From Sycon ciliatum (taxonomy: Eukaryota; Porifera; Calcarea; Leucosolenida; Sycettidae), in assembly GCF_964019385.1 (NCBI RefSeq), contig NC_088645.1, forward strand, positions 11,508,492-11,572,491: a stretch of DNA of 64,000 nucleotides. Reading direction: 5' to 3'. Shown here piece after piece: positions 20,040 through 31,888 of the stretch. Numbering within the stretch: position 1 is the first letter of the stretch; each line of letters opens with the position of its first letter. A program made the translations under genes and the position numbers. The notes below the pieces were generated by a model, which was not told the DNA's origin, ran no database searches, and saw only the letters and a program-made list of their open reading frames with translations.

Positions 20040-20845
20040 TATTATTATATTTTATTTTTTTACTAGGGTGTTTCCCACAGACCTATGATCCTCTTACGGG
20101 AGCCCCTAGAAAGGTTAAGCATGAACGAACAAATGGGCGATAATATGTACAAGAGCGAACAGTGGAAGGTTCCACTGATCAGAACCTATGTAGCCAAGAC
20201 GAGAAAAACCAGCTTTAGTGCGGGCAGAAGGCAAGGCCAGAGAAAAAGAGATTTTGGACCTAGTGACGACAGTAGCATGTGCACTGGAGGAGCGGGTATG
20301 GAAAGTTTCTTTTAGGAGAGAGCTACATGTGCCGCTATGGACAGAGCGAAATACAAGAATAAAAAGCTTCAAATTGACTCGGACGGAAATGTGAGAGAGA
20401 TTGTATAGGCCAAGAATATGAGAGGCACTGGTAAAGTTATCGAAACCAAAAACTATTCTAAGACACCTGTTAAATAGCCGGACATACTTATCGAAATAGT
20501 AAGAACTGAGGGTGTGGACGTAAGCGCTACTTTCATACTCCAATGGCGACTGAATAACACTAAGGTAAAAGCTACGCCGTGCGTGGAATGGCAAGAGATG
20601 TCTTGACATGCGGTAGGCGCCGAGTTTCCTGTCAAGCTGTCTATTTGTGACCCAAAAGTCAGGTGCTCGTCAATGACAATGCCAAGATAGCGTGCGGACT
20701 GCGCTCGAAGAACATGGACGCCGTCAATAACGACACTGGCGGAACCAGGCACTGCTGTTGTCTTTCGGTGAAGGAGGAGGAGCTTCGTCTTTGCTGGGTT
20801 CAGCGTCTTGCGCTTTTCTTTCAGGTAGACAGACAGCATATCTGT
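20040..20845 (-). mobile_element. CR1/jockey-like LINE, 3' part
   Basis: The minus strand encodes an RT C-terminal region (KRKTLNPAKTKLLLLH, ARYLGIVIDEHLTFGSQ, then IQSPLEYESSAYVHTL) with one frame shift near 20600. It ends GTGGGAAACACCCTAGTAAA followed by an AT-rich tail at 20040-20065, the same tail type as 1940-2155. 5' truncated. Confidence 0.75.
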
Positions 20846-20849
20846 TTGG

Positions 20850-23415
20850 TACAGACCTCCACGACAACCAATTGCGCTATTACGAATTTATTTAACGAAC
20901 TCTCTCATATATTCGATGACCACAACTGTGTAATGTTAGGTGATCTCAATGCAATAAATTGTGCATGGAAGGACTCTGACGTCACTGACAGTAGTGGTAG
21001 AGCACTGCAACTGGCATTTGTGCAATATGGATTCACGGTTATCAATGAGGATGGAACACGCCCCAATATTTGCAGTGGTTGCTCTCCTCTACTTGACATC
21101 GTAGCAACTAATATTCCAGATATCATCTCGTCTACCACCACACTCCCACCCCTGTCCGACCATTGTTCTGTTATCGTTTCTCTTACGCTACGTGCACCAA
21201 CACCACAACGGACAACTCTACTGCATCGAACAATTGATTTTAATAGGCATCGTCTCCTGATGGAAAGGGAACCATTCCTTGAGCACCTCTCTATGGTTGT
21301 GAAACTGTTGATGCTTCTTGGAAAGCATGGGAATCCCATTTCTTAGATTTAGTTGAAAGGTCATCAACCTGGGTGCGTAAGCGTGATCTGCGAAATCAGA
21401 CATGGTACACACCTGACCTGCGTCAATTTCAGCGGCGACAGAATAGACTGTACCATTCTTATCTTCGAAATCCACAATCAACTGAAACAAAGGCAGCGTA
21501 CTGTGTGTCCAGGAATATTTATCGTAAGAAAATCCGTGCTGCCAGATCTGCCTTTCTTGATCGCAACGCTGCCAGTATCTCGAAGGGTTGCACGAAAGGT
21601 GGATATGTGTGGTGGAGGAGAGTTAAGGACTTTTGCAACATTTCAACTCGTAAACCATTGATACCAGATTTACAAGATGGCGATCGTCGGACTAACACGC
21701 AATTGGAAAAGGTGAACCTTCTTGCACAGCATTTCGCCAATCAGTGTACGTTAACACAAGAAGCAAATCAATTCCCTTGTTTAGATTCCTCCCTTGACAC
21801 AACCACTCCTCGGTTCCAGTTGCCAACATTTTCACCAGGTCAAGTCCACTATGACCTTACACATCTTTCGTCTCGAAAATCGACTTCAAGTAATCATATT
21901 ATTCCAGTACCCCGGTCCATGGCTGATTTAGTATGCGAGTCCTTTTCTTACTTGTTCAACTCCAGTCTATCCACATCACAATTTCCCACGGCATGGAAAT
22001 CATCAACGGTTATTCCTCTTTTTAAGGGCAAAGGAAGTGCTTCTTTGCCCACGAACTACATGTGCATGTACCGTCCAATTTCACTGCTCCAGCCCATCAG
22101 CCGCCTCTTCGAATCCCGCATAGCCCATCACCTGAACAGCTTTCTTTACCGTAACTTATTTCGCCCAGTCAATTTGCTTACGTTCCACAACGATCAGCTA
22201 CGGATCGACTCATTCTTTTGACCCATCAGATTGCCCGTCTCTCTGATAGAGGCCAGAGATTTGACTGTACATTTCTCGACTTCCAGAAAGCGTTTGATAA
22301 AGTACGTCATCCTACGCTCCTGCGACACATGAATGCATTCATGGCACCAGAGGCACACGCCTGGTTTGGGTCCTGCTTGCATGACCGTAGTCTAAAAGTG
22401 AAGCTGGATGGAACTCATTCTTCTCAATAATTTATATGCTAAACTGTGGTGTTCCCCACGGCTCGTACCTTGCCCCTCCGCTTTTTATTTTGTATATCAA
22501 TTCCCTTTTAAGTTCCTGACATTGTAAACCACACCTCACCCTTTCTCCTTGCTGATGATGTCACTCTTCTAAATGCTCATAATGTATCCCTCTCCTTAGA
22601 AGAGAACATGTCCCACTTCCAGCAGGATCTGGCCAGCTGCCAGAATTGGGCTCCGAATATCCATGGGAAATTTTCTCCAGAAAAAACTTTCATCTTTTCG
22701 AATCATGACATTCCTCCTTTGACTCCTCTTCTGTCTTATTGGACGGCGTTCCTATTGCCTTTGGACGTTCTGCTAAGCATCTCGGCGTACAGCTCAGTGA
22801 TGGTTTGAAGTTCCAGGACCACTACCACACCATCTTCAGACAGTTTCAGCAACGAGTCAACCTGTTATGTTTCATGGGCCGACATTTACCATCGTCCCAT
22901 ATTCTCCTCTTGTATAAGTCTTATGTGCGTCCGGCAATTGAATATGCCATTCCTGTCTGGTCCTTTAGGATCACATCCGCTCAGTTAGAGTCCCTTGATG
23001 TACTCCAGGCTAAGGTTTGCCGGCGACTCCTGAAGTCTGCGAAAATAACATTTGATATCTATGAATCAAAATCCATTTTGAATAGATTGTGTAACTGAGA
23101 ATCTCTGCAATTTTGCCGTGTCTTTATTTCTCTTGTTGTTTTATTTAAGTACATCAATTTCCACCCAGAATATCTCTCTCGCTTTGCGATAACCATATCA
23201 CGTAGTGCCCGTAGGCCCAAAAAGGTTATTCTTAACTCACATGGTCGTATTTTTTCATCCCCTTTCCTACAGAAAACTGCTTCTTTTTGGAATTGTCTTC
23301 CACCCCGAATGAAAACTTTAGATTCCCTATCTGAATTCAAGCGTCATTTACGTATTCACATTCCTAAGTATCAGTTGGACTGCAATGGTACACCTTTGAT
23401 GTGCAATCACTGATT
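20850..23415 (+). mobile_element. CR1/jockey-like LINE, degenerate, EN and RT
   Basis: In order on the plus strand: the C-terminal half of an APE-type endonuclease (MLGDLNAINCAWKD ... LSDHCSVIVSL), a linker, RT finger and palm (SSTVIPLFKGKGS, YRPISLLQPISRLFE, FDCTFLDFQKAFDKV, then a variant of the GxPQG block and LLADDVTLLN with the catalytic DD), and the thumb (HLGVQLSDGLKF, KSYVRPAIEYAIPVW). At least four frame shifts or stops (near 21345, 22220, 22430, 23098) inactivate it. It adjoins the tail-to-tail partner at 20040-20845. Confidence 0.8.
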
Positions 23416-23828
23416 TACATGCTTGTTCTTTTCTTTTCTGTCTTACTTTCTTTCCTTGTGTTTCTTGTTATTTCTTTTTAAATCCAACATTTCACACTCA
23501 CTTTGCGCACTTCCTCTCGCATCCTTAACTATGTAACTAGTACATACATAAAAGGAAATCTCCCAGATAGGCAGTGCGCATTATTATAATTATTATTTTG
23601 GCTACTATCTTCAAAGACTTTTACTCCGAGGTATATTCGAATCTTTCGAATCAAAGAGTCTATTCTGCGTATCGGAGAAAGAAGTTGACAATGCTTCACA
23701 GAAGCACACTATAATTATTACGGGTATGATGCTCCAAACACCCAGCACATCACTAAAATATCAAAGTCATGGTGTCGGTTTAATATTGATAATGGAAATT
23801 ATTAGTGCGCACTAAAACTCATGCTCAC
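23416..23828. other. LINE 3' tail, then surviving intron of cassette L
   Basis: To about 23590 this is LINE trailer. From 23590 the sequence matches 3410-3633 and 58660-58867, the intron after the ectodomain exon. Donor GTGAGC is at 23828. Confidence 0.55.
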
Positions 23829-24338
23829 CACGGATGGTCATGGTGAAACGGGGCTCCACAGGAGCACCAAAGGCAAACTTCAGTAAGACACGTGGTGAGT
23901 TGTCTTGCGGTAAGACCCAAGTGACTTCCGGCAAGACAGCTTTATAGGTCAACCAGCAGTTGGATTTCAGGGTGATTCCAAGAATATAGGATTTAGTACC
24001 ACTGCTGTAATCAGATATGTAGTCATCAAGGCACACCCCAGTCCATGTTGCAACGCCTGCCATATGTTTACCCGGCGGAATGAGTTTAGAGGCATTCTGA
24101 TACTTCCCCCCAGGGAATTCCTTCAATAGCACCAACATCGGATCGCACGACTTTTGAGCCACATCTGCAGTAATATCGATCTGGACAAATGGACAGGTGC
24201 TGTAGAAGGATATGTTCGGGAAAGGAATAATTGTCAATGGCAGGAGAATTGGTCCAGCATAGGGCGCTCTTGTCAGCTTCATATGATTGTCAATGGTCAG
24301 ATTTCCTGGACCTTGTGAGAATGTGCATGGTGCCGAGA
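23829..24338 (-). CDS. Cassette L receptor, ectodomain exon
   Basis: 510 bases, phase 1 both ends, acceptor CCCCTTGCAG and donor GTG|GTGAGC. It encodes VSAPCTFSQGPGNLTID through MTIRG. It retains the four family cysteines, both sequons, PFPNISFYSTCPFVQIDITA and TWTGV, and has one additional cysteine (TGVCLDDY), unpaired in the other cassettes. No stops. Same unrecognised extracellular domain as in LL, M and R. The downstream stalk exon in the same phase is 11 kb away at 12816; exon A seen in other cassettes is missing here, presumably displaced by the TE insertions. Confidence 0.8.
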
Positions 24339-24449
24339 CTGCAAGGGGGAGAGAAACAGGTAGCAACATTACATACCCGGTTATGATGTACACACCCATC
24401 CACAGATACACATGCCCATGTACTCGTTCATAACGTTATGTGCACATGC

Positions 24450-24466
24450 ACCCCCCCCCCCCAGAT

Positions 24467-24524
<58 letters not shown>

Positions 24525-24620
24525 CAACGCGCATACACACATTCCCTTTCTCTCTCTCGCAACCACGCATACCTACACACACGCACACACGCACGAACAC
24601 GCACACACGCAAATACACCT
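24450..24620. repeat. Microsatellite (CA)n with C tract
   Basis: Counterpart of 4255-4412, with a longer uninterrupted (CA)n. Confidence 0.95.
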
Positions 24621-25618
24621 TTGACCTTTGACGCCCATAGCAATGCTACGGCAGAAGCCATAGCAACTTGTGCTGGGATTGCACCATTCAACAGCTTGCA
24701 AGGCTGAATAATTGACCGTCACTATTCAGCCTGGTCTACACCATACAGCTATTTGAAGTGACTTTTTCTGGCCAGTGAATCCCTATTTTTGGTCTTTTTC
24801 TTTTTTCTTTTTTTTCTTTTTTTCCCACACACACATCACACCACATACTCCGGCATGCACTGGCTGTTGGTAACCACCCAGGAGAATGAAAGAAAAGTCA
24901 GGAAGAGTCTGAGAAAGAGAAGAAAGACGTGTGTGACCATAATCGTCGGGAATCGAACCCGCAACCTATCGATTGGAAATCGCTGCACATACCATTGCAC
25001 CATATGGGCACACACGCAAATACACACACACACACAACGTCACGCACTCGCGTAACTATAGATATGCACCCGCATTTCCTCAGTGTCAGAAAAGTGATCG
25101 GTTGTGTTTGTGCGATACAGTGTGCAGATCGCTTCAAGAAAGGGATCATTCAGGCCAAGTCGTACTCTAAGCAAACGAAGTCTTGAAGCATGTCCGCAAC
25201 AAGAAATCCCGCGAGAAGCAACCAATACCCTCCAAAGTATAGACTTGAAGCTCTTACAAGGTCAGCCCTTCACCTGTTTCGTTGTAGCCAGGGTGTACTT
25301 GTCAATTCAAAGTAAGTAAAAAATATACATACATACATCGTTTGATTCGTTTCCCCGTAGTTGGATGTACAGTAAATACACTGGGTAGGGCACACGGTCA
25401 AAGTCGTCTAGTGAATGCACTCTTTATGTAGTGATGTTGCTATTCGGATACGTGAAATTTATTTGGATAGATTAATAAGGGGTATGCCGTGGCATTCGGC
25501 CCTGTACAGATTTTTCATCAACCGCCACCACCACACTACAACTACGCTCTCTAGCCTCATAGGTAATGTATTTGTTCGCACGCTAGGATAATCCTGATCT
25601 TTGTAAGGATAATCTTAC
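24621..25618. other. Cassette L intron 1, with a tRNA-like SINE insertion
   Basis: 24621-25020 is not found in LL or R and ends in the tRNA-like unit at 24935-25015. From 25022 the sequence returns to the shared intron. The plus-strand frame EACPQQEIPREATNTLQSID is retained. Confidence 0.55.
24935..25015 (-). repeat. tRNA-Gly-like SINE head
   Basis: Minus strand: TGGTGCAATGGTATG (A-box-like), a loop with TCC at the anticodon position, and GGTTCGATTCC (perfect B box). The acceptor halves do not pair, so it is a SINE or tRNA pseudogene rather than a working tRNA. Confidence 0.55.
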
Positions 25619-25700
25619 CTGTTGCTCCAGTTTGCGGTAGCATCACTACGAACATTCCTACAGCAAACACCAGGACCAGTACCCTGTGAATATACTTCAT
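25619..25700 (-). CDS. Cassette L receptor, signal-peptide exon
   Basis: 82 bases from the ATG at 25700 to ACAG|GTAAGA, phase 1. It encodes MKYIHRVLVLVFAVGMFVVM followed by LPQTGAT, almost the same as LL and R. It targets the receptor to the secretory pathway. The context before the ATG (GTGGAGAAA) is identical in LL, L and R. Confidence 0.8.
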
Positions 25701-27215
25701 TTTCTCCACTTGCTGGTGGCAGTACTTCTGTCTATGTATCTATAGTTCAATACTACAAAGGAAGGTGGAACAGTTTGTTATTGCAACTTCGAGTATCACG
25801 CTCGTGCTATCATCAGGCGAAAACCTAGACCATTGCTAAGCAGGTTGTATTGAACGGGCCGTGACTGGAAACGTTCAATAACAGCTACCTCCGTGACTTC
25901 ATCTGTCCGAGGAAAAGGTCCAGGTTGCCTATAAGTGAATTAAATTCTCTTAGTGCAGGCTTTGCAGCGAAGATGTTACGATACGTGCTGATTTTCAGGA
26001 TGCCTGCGAATGGCCTGTGTGAACTGGCCGTGTGACCGGAAGTTGGTTGGTTTATTTTAATTCGCACGATAAACGGGAACTAGGCCCAATGATATAACGG
26101 CTAAACGTTCATAGTAATACTGTGCGCAGGTGTCAACCCTAAGCGCTAGGCATTGTATGTGCCACCTGATCATTTCCGGGGATGATAAAGCGTTATTGTC
26201 TGAAGCGATAGCATATTTAGACTTGCCAGACTAGCTAGGGCTTGCTCAATGCCCTACTCGATGATCTGCTGTAGATCTTCTTTTCATCTCGTTAAACGTC
26301 TCGCGGCCAGTGGCCAAACATTTCAGTTGCGAGGTGGTTTAAGCATGAATCCCTTATTTGTGGCTCGTGCATGGCATAATGCTTCTGCAAGTAAGCTGAA
26401 GCGTGTTACATTTGTTCATAGTCCTGGTTCGACGGCATGGACGAAGAGGACGAAGTTGATTTCCTGCAGGAAATGACGTATATGTACGTTGGCGTTGAAG
26501 AGCAAGGACGTTCATTTCTAGGTGGAATTTAGCACAACCACCTACAACATAATCCACACTTTGTTCTCCTCAGTTGTAAAAAGCAGTACTTGTCCATCTT
26601 CCTTGTGATGATAAGCATTTCATTTCATGGGATACTGGAGATCTGAAAGTTCACTTTTGGAATGAAATGTTCTCAGGCTCATCAACGATGGCAGCACCTT
26701 CCCAAAGATGCCAAAGTAACATTATTTCGCAACTTATGATTTTCTCAACCATGCCAAAACAAATGAAGGCCACTGAAATCGCATCCATATTTTCAGAAAA
26801 GCTCAAAAGTAGGTGATAACGCAACTCTAAATGAGCGAGTTCTTGTGCATATTATCATGACAGCATTGCCAGTGCTGCCACATTATATATGTATGGTTGG
26901 CCTCATTTCCTCTGTGCTGCGCTGATAAGTCCACAAAGGGCGAAACAGTACTGTCCGCAGATTGAGTATATGTATGTATTATGTATGTGCATATACTCTA
27001 TGTCCAGTAGACAGAGCCAGTAATACATTGATCACACGGCAATGAAGCAAACAAATCTCTTTTCCGCCGATACTCGGATATGTTCTAGTGAATGCTAGTC
27101 TTGGTCAGGTGCTGTCTGCTGAGTGTTTCCTATGAAACTCCGAGTAGCGGCGGAAAAAGATGTGTTTGCTTCATGGCTGTGTTAAGAACTGAGATGGTGA
27201 GCCATGGACAAAAAA
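25701..27215. other. Conserved 5' flank of cassette L
   Basis: Closely parallels 5404-6920 and 63098-64000. Presumed to include the promoter; no element could be assigned. The short frame MDEEDEVDFLQ is at 26439-26531, plus strand. Confidence 0.5.
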
Positions 27216-27338
27216 ATTGTAACATGGAAACTGTGGGCACAAGTTTTGTGCTAGATTGTGCACATCTGACTGTTCAAAATCTGGTTAAGTCGGTGGACTC
27301 GATCGCATAACTTGTGCCCACAATTTCCATGTTACAAT
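27216..27338. mobile_element. MITE, paralogue of 6921-7044
   Basis: Same inverted ends ATTGTAACATGGAAA; nearly identical to the LL copy. Confidence 0.8.
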
Positions 27339-27463
27339 TTCATTGCTGTGTGATCATTGTATGTACATGTGCATGGTATTAGATAAACATTGTTTTGTTG
27401 ACAGCATCAAGTATTTATTATTTAAAAGATTTCCCAAAGGCATAGTCTATGTTGTTGATTGAC

Positions 27464-27636
27464 AGCATGTTACAAGGTGGAGGACCACTGTGTTTGGAAA
27501 CTGTGACCTTACTACAACCATCCACGGTTGGCTGAACCAGTTCAAATGGTCGCAAGACCGGGGCTCTGCCAACCGTGGATGGTTGTAGTAAGGTCACTGT
27601 TTCCGAACACAGTGGCCCTCCGCCTTCTAACATGCT
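27464..27636. mobile_element. Foldback MITE, paralogue of 7116-7289
   Basis: The arms around ACAACCATCCACGGTTGGC and its complement are retained. Confidence 0.8.
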
Positions 27637-27668
27637 GTCATGTACATGTACATGACTTTTGTTCCCAT

Positions 27669-28526
27669 GTCAACAAACAATGGATTACTCGTAGGGTTTT
27701 GCTACTTTAGTTTCATGCACTGTGTGAAATCATCAGGCAAACAATATTCAATGCTTTTTGCACTTAGCCCGTGCTTCACACAGCCGGACATGTACATGCG
27801 CGTGCATGCGGACCCACACGCATGAACGAGCACACACACAGAAGAGTCTGGTTGAGTTAAATTGGATAGGTGGAGTGCTGGATTCGAACAACTGGTGCAA
27901 TGTCACGCGACTTGGCAAATGAGTCGCAACGCGAAAAGACACCGCTGAGTCGCGAACAGGCAATGACTCTGCAACTGAGTCGCAAGCAAGCAAACAGGGC
28001 AAACCAATTGTGAGCGAACATACGCACTCCCCAATATTTTATTTTACTTGTAAAATAATACTATGTTTTTTTTGGAGAATTGAATATGGCAAGTTAGTTA
28101 CAGCGGATGCAAGTGCAGACCACATAGGCTGCAGAGAATATAGCAACATGTTAACGTAGAGCAACAGCTATAGGGTGGGTGTTGGTGGGGAAGAAGAAGC
28201 TATATGCAAAACCGTGAAAGCCAGGCAACAGCAGCGAACTCTACGTTCGCAAAGGCAACACTCAAAGCAATGCACGTGGGAAAAGGTTGGAGCAGAAGAA
28301 ATACGAGGTGTGAGCTGCATCCTCTCTTGGCGGGGTTTCGGAGCTGCGCTGTAGATTAGCGCCGTGAATCTGCGTGATTGATTAGTGTAATCAAGCTGCC
28401 AGCTGGCAGGTGTTCATGCGGCGCTAACACGCTCTAGCCACTGGCTAGTGCGCCATTAGTATTTTTGTACACAGTGCAACAAACTCAGAGTAGCAAAACA
28501 CTACGAGTGATCCATTGTTTCTTGAC
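27669..28526. mobile_element. MITE enlarged by a 688-bp insertion
   Basis: Paralogue of 7321-7489. The two halves are separated by 27768-28455, flanked by TTAG at 27764-27767 and 28456-28459; the LL copy has a single TTAG. The insert shows no clear inverted ends and no coding frame, so its class is unknown. Confidence 0.7.
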
Positions 28527-29421
28527 ATGTGTCATTATCGTAAATGCTGCTGTGGGATGATCGCTGAAATTGGTGAAACTTAAAGTTGCAGTGGCCGTCG
28601 TAGTTGTGCCAGGGCTCGAGGATGACGAGCCCTACACAATAGAAGGAGACGAACCAGAAAAACTTGATCATGAAGCTACACTGTTTGCCATTGCTGACAC
28701 TAACAAATATCTGCCATGATGAGACTGAACAAATGTTCACGTTTCACTCGGGAGTCGTCAAATACTGACTCCCAGCTTGCACTTGATAGTTGGGGCACAC
28801 CAAAAACAACTGTCGGCAACACTGCCTGTTTGGGGAAGTTCTCGTCGAATCTTCGGATGGATTTGCTGTCCTCGGACCCGGGCTTGGAAAATTACACCGA
28901 AATTCGGACTGCAAAAGGTCTCTTCTATGATTCAAAAGTTCAGCGGAAGCAGGGCATTTATACCCATCAGAAATACCTATCATGAGCTTCGACGTATACT
29001 TTTCATCAATTACCATGGCGTGTTTGTCCTTACAGGGACGGGGAATATATTTGCCGTGTTTCCTAAATTCGTGACATAATAGGCCATTGACAGTTCCATA
29101 GGAAAAAACAAAATTTAATTACAAAGCAAAATTAAAAAAGAGGGAACACTGCTCTTGGCCCAGCGTGATTCATGTACAGGGCAGACACCACCATACCTAT
29201 ACAGAAACGGGTACAGTTGATCTGCCACCAATGTCAAGCCTACCGCGCCGTCCCTAGCAGAACAGTATAGATCACATGATATAAGGCCGACCAATTATGT
29301 GAAGAAGCTGGCTGCTCCAAGTGTAGGAGCTCGCCCCGGCCCGGGGCACCCTTCCAACAGACTTGAAATTTGCCCTTTTCGGAATATTTGTTTAGTGTAC
29401 ATGTAGGCAGCTCTACCTTAC
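28527..29421. other. Duplicated non-coding segment
   Basis: Matches 7490-7964 and then 10111-10531, lacking the LINE that separates them in LL. No gene recognised. Confidence 0.5.
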
Positions 29422-29515
29422 CACTTGTGTCATAACAAAGACATAAGCCTCTTTTACCGGCGAACAAAACACAATTTGCCGTGATGGTCTGGAGAATGGG
29501 AACACAACTCACATA
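29422..29515 (-). other. Candidate 94-base exon, paralogue of 10532-10625
   Basis: Same borders (TTTTCAG before, GTAAGGTAGA after) and same frame YVSCVPILQTITANCVLF. Weak evidence, because the segment is a recent duplicate. Confidence 0.3.
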
Positions 29516-29893
29516 CTGAAAACAATTGCATGAAAGGTAGAATGCGGTAAGTAATGAGGACCCCACTCAAATACAGTAGAGGCATGTGAAGTGAGTATTG
29601 AGATGAACGGAGAAAGGCGTACACTCTCTCATAGAAGGGAAATTCACGATGGGAAGTGACGTTATGCCATCTAGCAATGTTGCACTCCCATCAATTGTGT
29701 TCTATTATTTACAATTGTAACTATCGAAAAACAAACACAATCGTTCCGTAATAGAAGGTTCTCGAAATACGAATATTGGAGGGATAACTAACTGAACAAA
29801 ATGCTATTCTTGGATTAGCTAGTAAAATAATACTGATCGGTTCGGAAACCTGGGCAACTGGGAGATTTTGATGGCTTGAGTTGTGGTTCAATC
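29516..29893 (-). other. Displaced 3' flank of the cassette M receptor
   Basis: 29820-29893 matches the sequence directly after the stop of the cassette L receptor (11420-11477), and ends in the eight bases GTTCAATC that include the complement of the stop codon. It is the original gene-end flank, now 6.4 kb from its coding exon. Confidence 0.65.
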
Positions 29894-29907
29894 CGGGCCT
29901 TGACAGA

Positions 29908-30247
29908 TGTTGTGAACCCTCTAAGATTCTCTAAATTGTCAGGATCGTACGACCACACGGCACGAGGACAACTCTTTTCCTTTAGACAGTATATTTCACT
30001 TCATCGAATAATTAACAATGAACACTAATAACACCAGCTATTTATAGCATGCAAAAACAGCGTACATGCAAAACATAAGCATATAAAACTGGACATAACA
30101 GCGTATACAGCAAAACGCACACAACGCATATAGCGTATGCCATGCAGCAACATCAGCGGTACGGCGGAGTCGAAATACAACATTTCAACGAATACAATGC
30201 CATAAGCGCGAAGGCCTTTCCCTATTGAGAACTGGTGGTTTACAACA
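29908..30247 (-). repeat. BEL/Pao 3' LTR
   Basis: 340 bases, TG...CA. It pairs with the 5' LTR at 35489-35828; the substitutions include A/G near 29982 and clustered A changes near 30168 and 30203. Confidence 0.92.
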
Positions 30248-30295
30248 TTCTCCCCACCAAAGGGCTTCTCACCGCCGTACAACAATGCACACAAG

Positions 30296-31888
30296 TCAAA
30301 AACGATCCGGGGCTCTGACTACGCGCCCAGAACGCGTCATCTCCTGCTGCCGTGGTGGTGGTAACGGTGCTGACGGTTCATACGCTGGCTGCTGAGGGAC
30401 GATAGCAGGTTGAGCGGTATCGGCAAGCCCAGGGGCCACGTCCTGTGACGATACTTCTAATGGCACTAACCTTTGGATCGGCCTCAACAGGGTACTGGTA
30501 CTCAACTTAACCTTGGCAACACGACGCTTACCATCTCGACCAGGGAATAACTCGATGATCCGTCCCAAACGCCAGAACTGTTTGCGCTTGGTATCATCGA
30601 GAACAAAGACAACATCACCCATAGCTAAAGGGCGCGACATGGTCTGTTGGTGCTTGTTCAGCTGACTTAGGTACTCCACCTCCCAACGATTCTTGACATG
30701 CTCCAGTGTCCGACTGAGGTAACGCAATCTCGATGACATCTGCGCAGCGTCCAGGGTACCTGCTGGCTTCTCTGATGACATCCAGATGTTACCCATCATC
30801 ATTTCAGGGGTTACTGGTGGCTCATCCAGGCTATCAGACACATAAGTTAGCGGACGACTATTCACCACTGCTTCAACCTCATACAAGAGGGTCTCAAGCT
30901 CCTGGACCTTCAGAAACGCTGTTCCCATTACCTTTTTCAAGGCACTCTTCACTGTACCAACCATTCGCTCATAGAAGCCTCCATGCCATGGTGCAGCTGG
31001 AGGATTGAACATCCATGGCACACTCAGTTTGTCAGATGCCGCCTTGAACGTTGTAGCGTTGTCAGACCTGATCCGAGACGGCAACCTACGTCTCGCGACA
31101 AACTTCCGAAATGCCATCAAGAATGACTCGGTACTTAAACTATCGACCACCTCCAAGTGAACTGCTCTGGTGGTGGCACACACAAACAATGCTATCCATA
31201 CCTTCGGAGATGACTCACCACGGCGCACGTACAACGGACCAGCATAGTCGATGCCGGTAGTTGCGAACGGCCTCTCGTGAACAACTCGGTCTTCCGGCAG
31301 CGGCGGGCAGACTTCTGAGGCAGCCTTAGCCTTGTAGCGGCGGCATGTAACACATCGCTGAGTAATGTTGCGTAGCGCCCGTCGACCACCGATAATCCAA
31401 ACTTTCTGACGGATGAACGACAAGACTCCTTCTACACCTTGGTGCATCCTTTCAACATGCATTTTCTCCAACAGCAACTCAGTCAGATGATGTTTGCCTA
31501 ACAGGACTGGGTGCTTGGCTCCATACGCCAACTCGCTGTGCTGAAGTCGTCCGCCGGCTCTGAGCACTCCATGCTCATCCAGAAACGGTGCAAGCTGATA
31601 CACCTTCGACCCAGGCTTCACTGGTTGACCTTGCTTGATCAGCTCAAGATCCTCAGCGAAACATGCGGCTTGAACGATGCGGTACAATACGTTGTCTGCT
31701 GCAAAATAGAGTTCAGCACGAGGCTCAGTGTGCTTCCACTGCAACATCCGAGTCACCATGCCCTGTGCCCTCGACCATTTACTGAATCGGAGCCACCATT
31801 CCTTATCAGATTCTCGACTACAGGTGGTGGCTGACACTCGTAATTCTACACTGGACTCATCTGTAGCTGCGGTTGAGGATGCGGTGGG
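30296..31888 (-). pseudogene. BEL/Pao integrase
   Basis: Continues in frame after the TAG. An H-H-C-C zinc domain (HHLTELLLEKMHVERMH ... RCVTCRRYK), the core with TGIDYAGPL, SDNATTF and FYERMVG supplying D, D and E, and a C-terminal GDVVFVLDD block complete the integrase. The end is a basic tail, SGRVVRAPDRF. The integrase part itself has no internal stop (513 codons), so only the upstream stop separates it from RT. Confidence 0.9.

Noticed and set aside
24935..25015. Functional tRNA-Gly gene
   Set aside because: A and B boxes are good but acceptor-stem halves do not pair and the unit sits in SINE-like context absent from the other cassettes.
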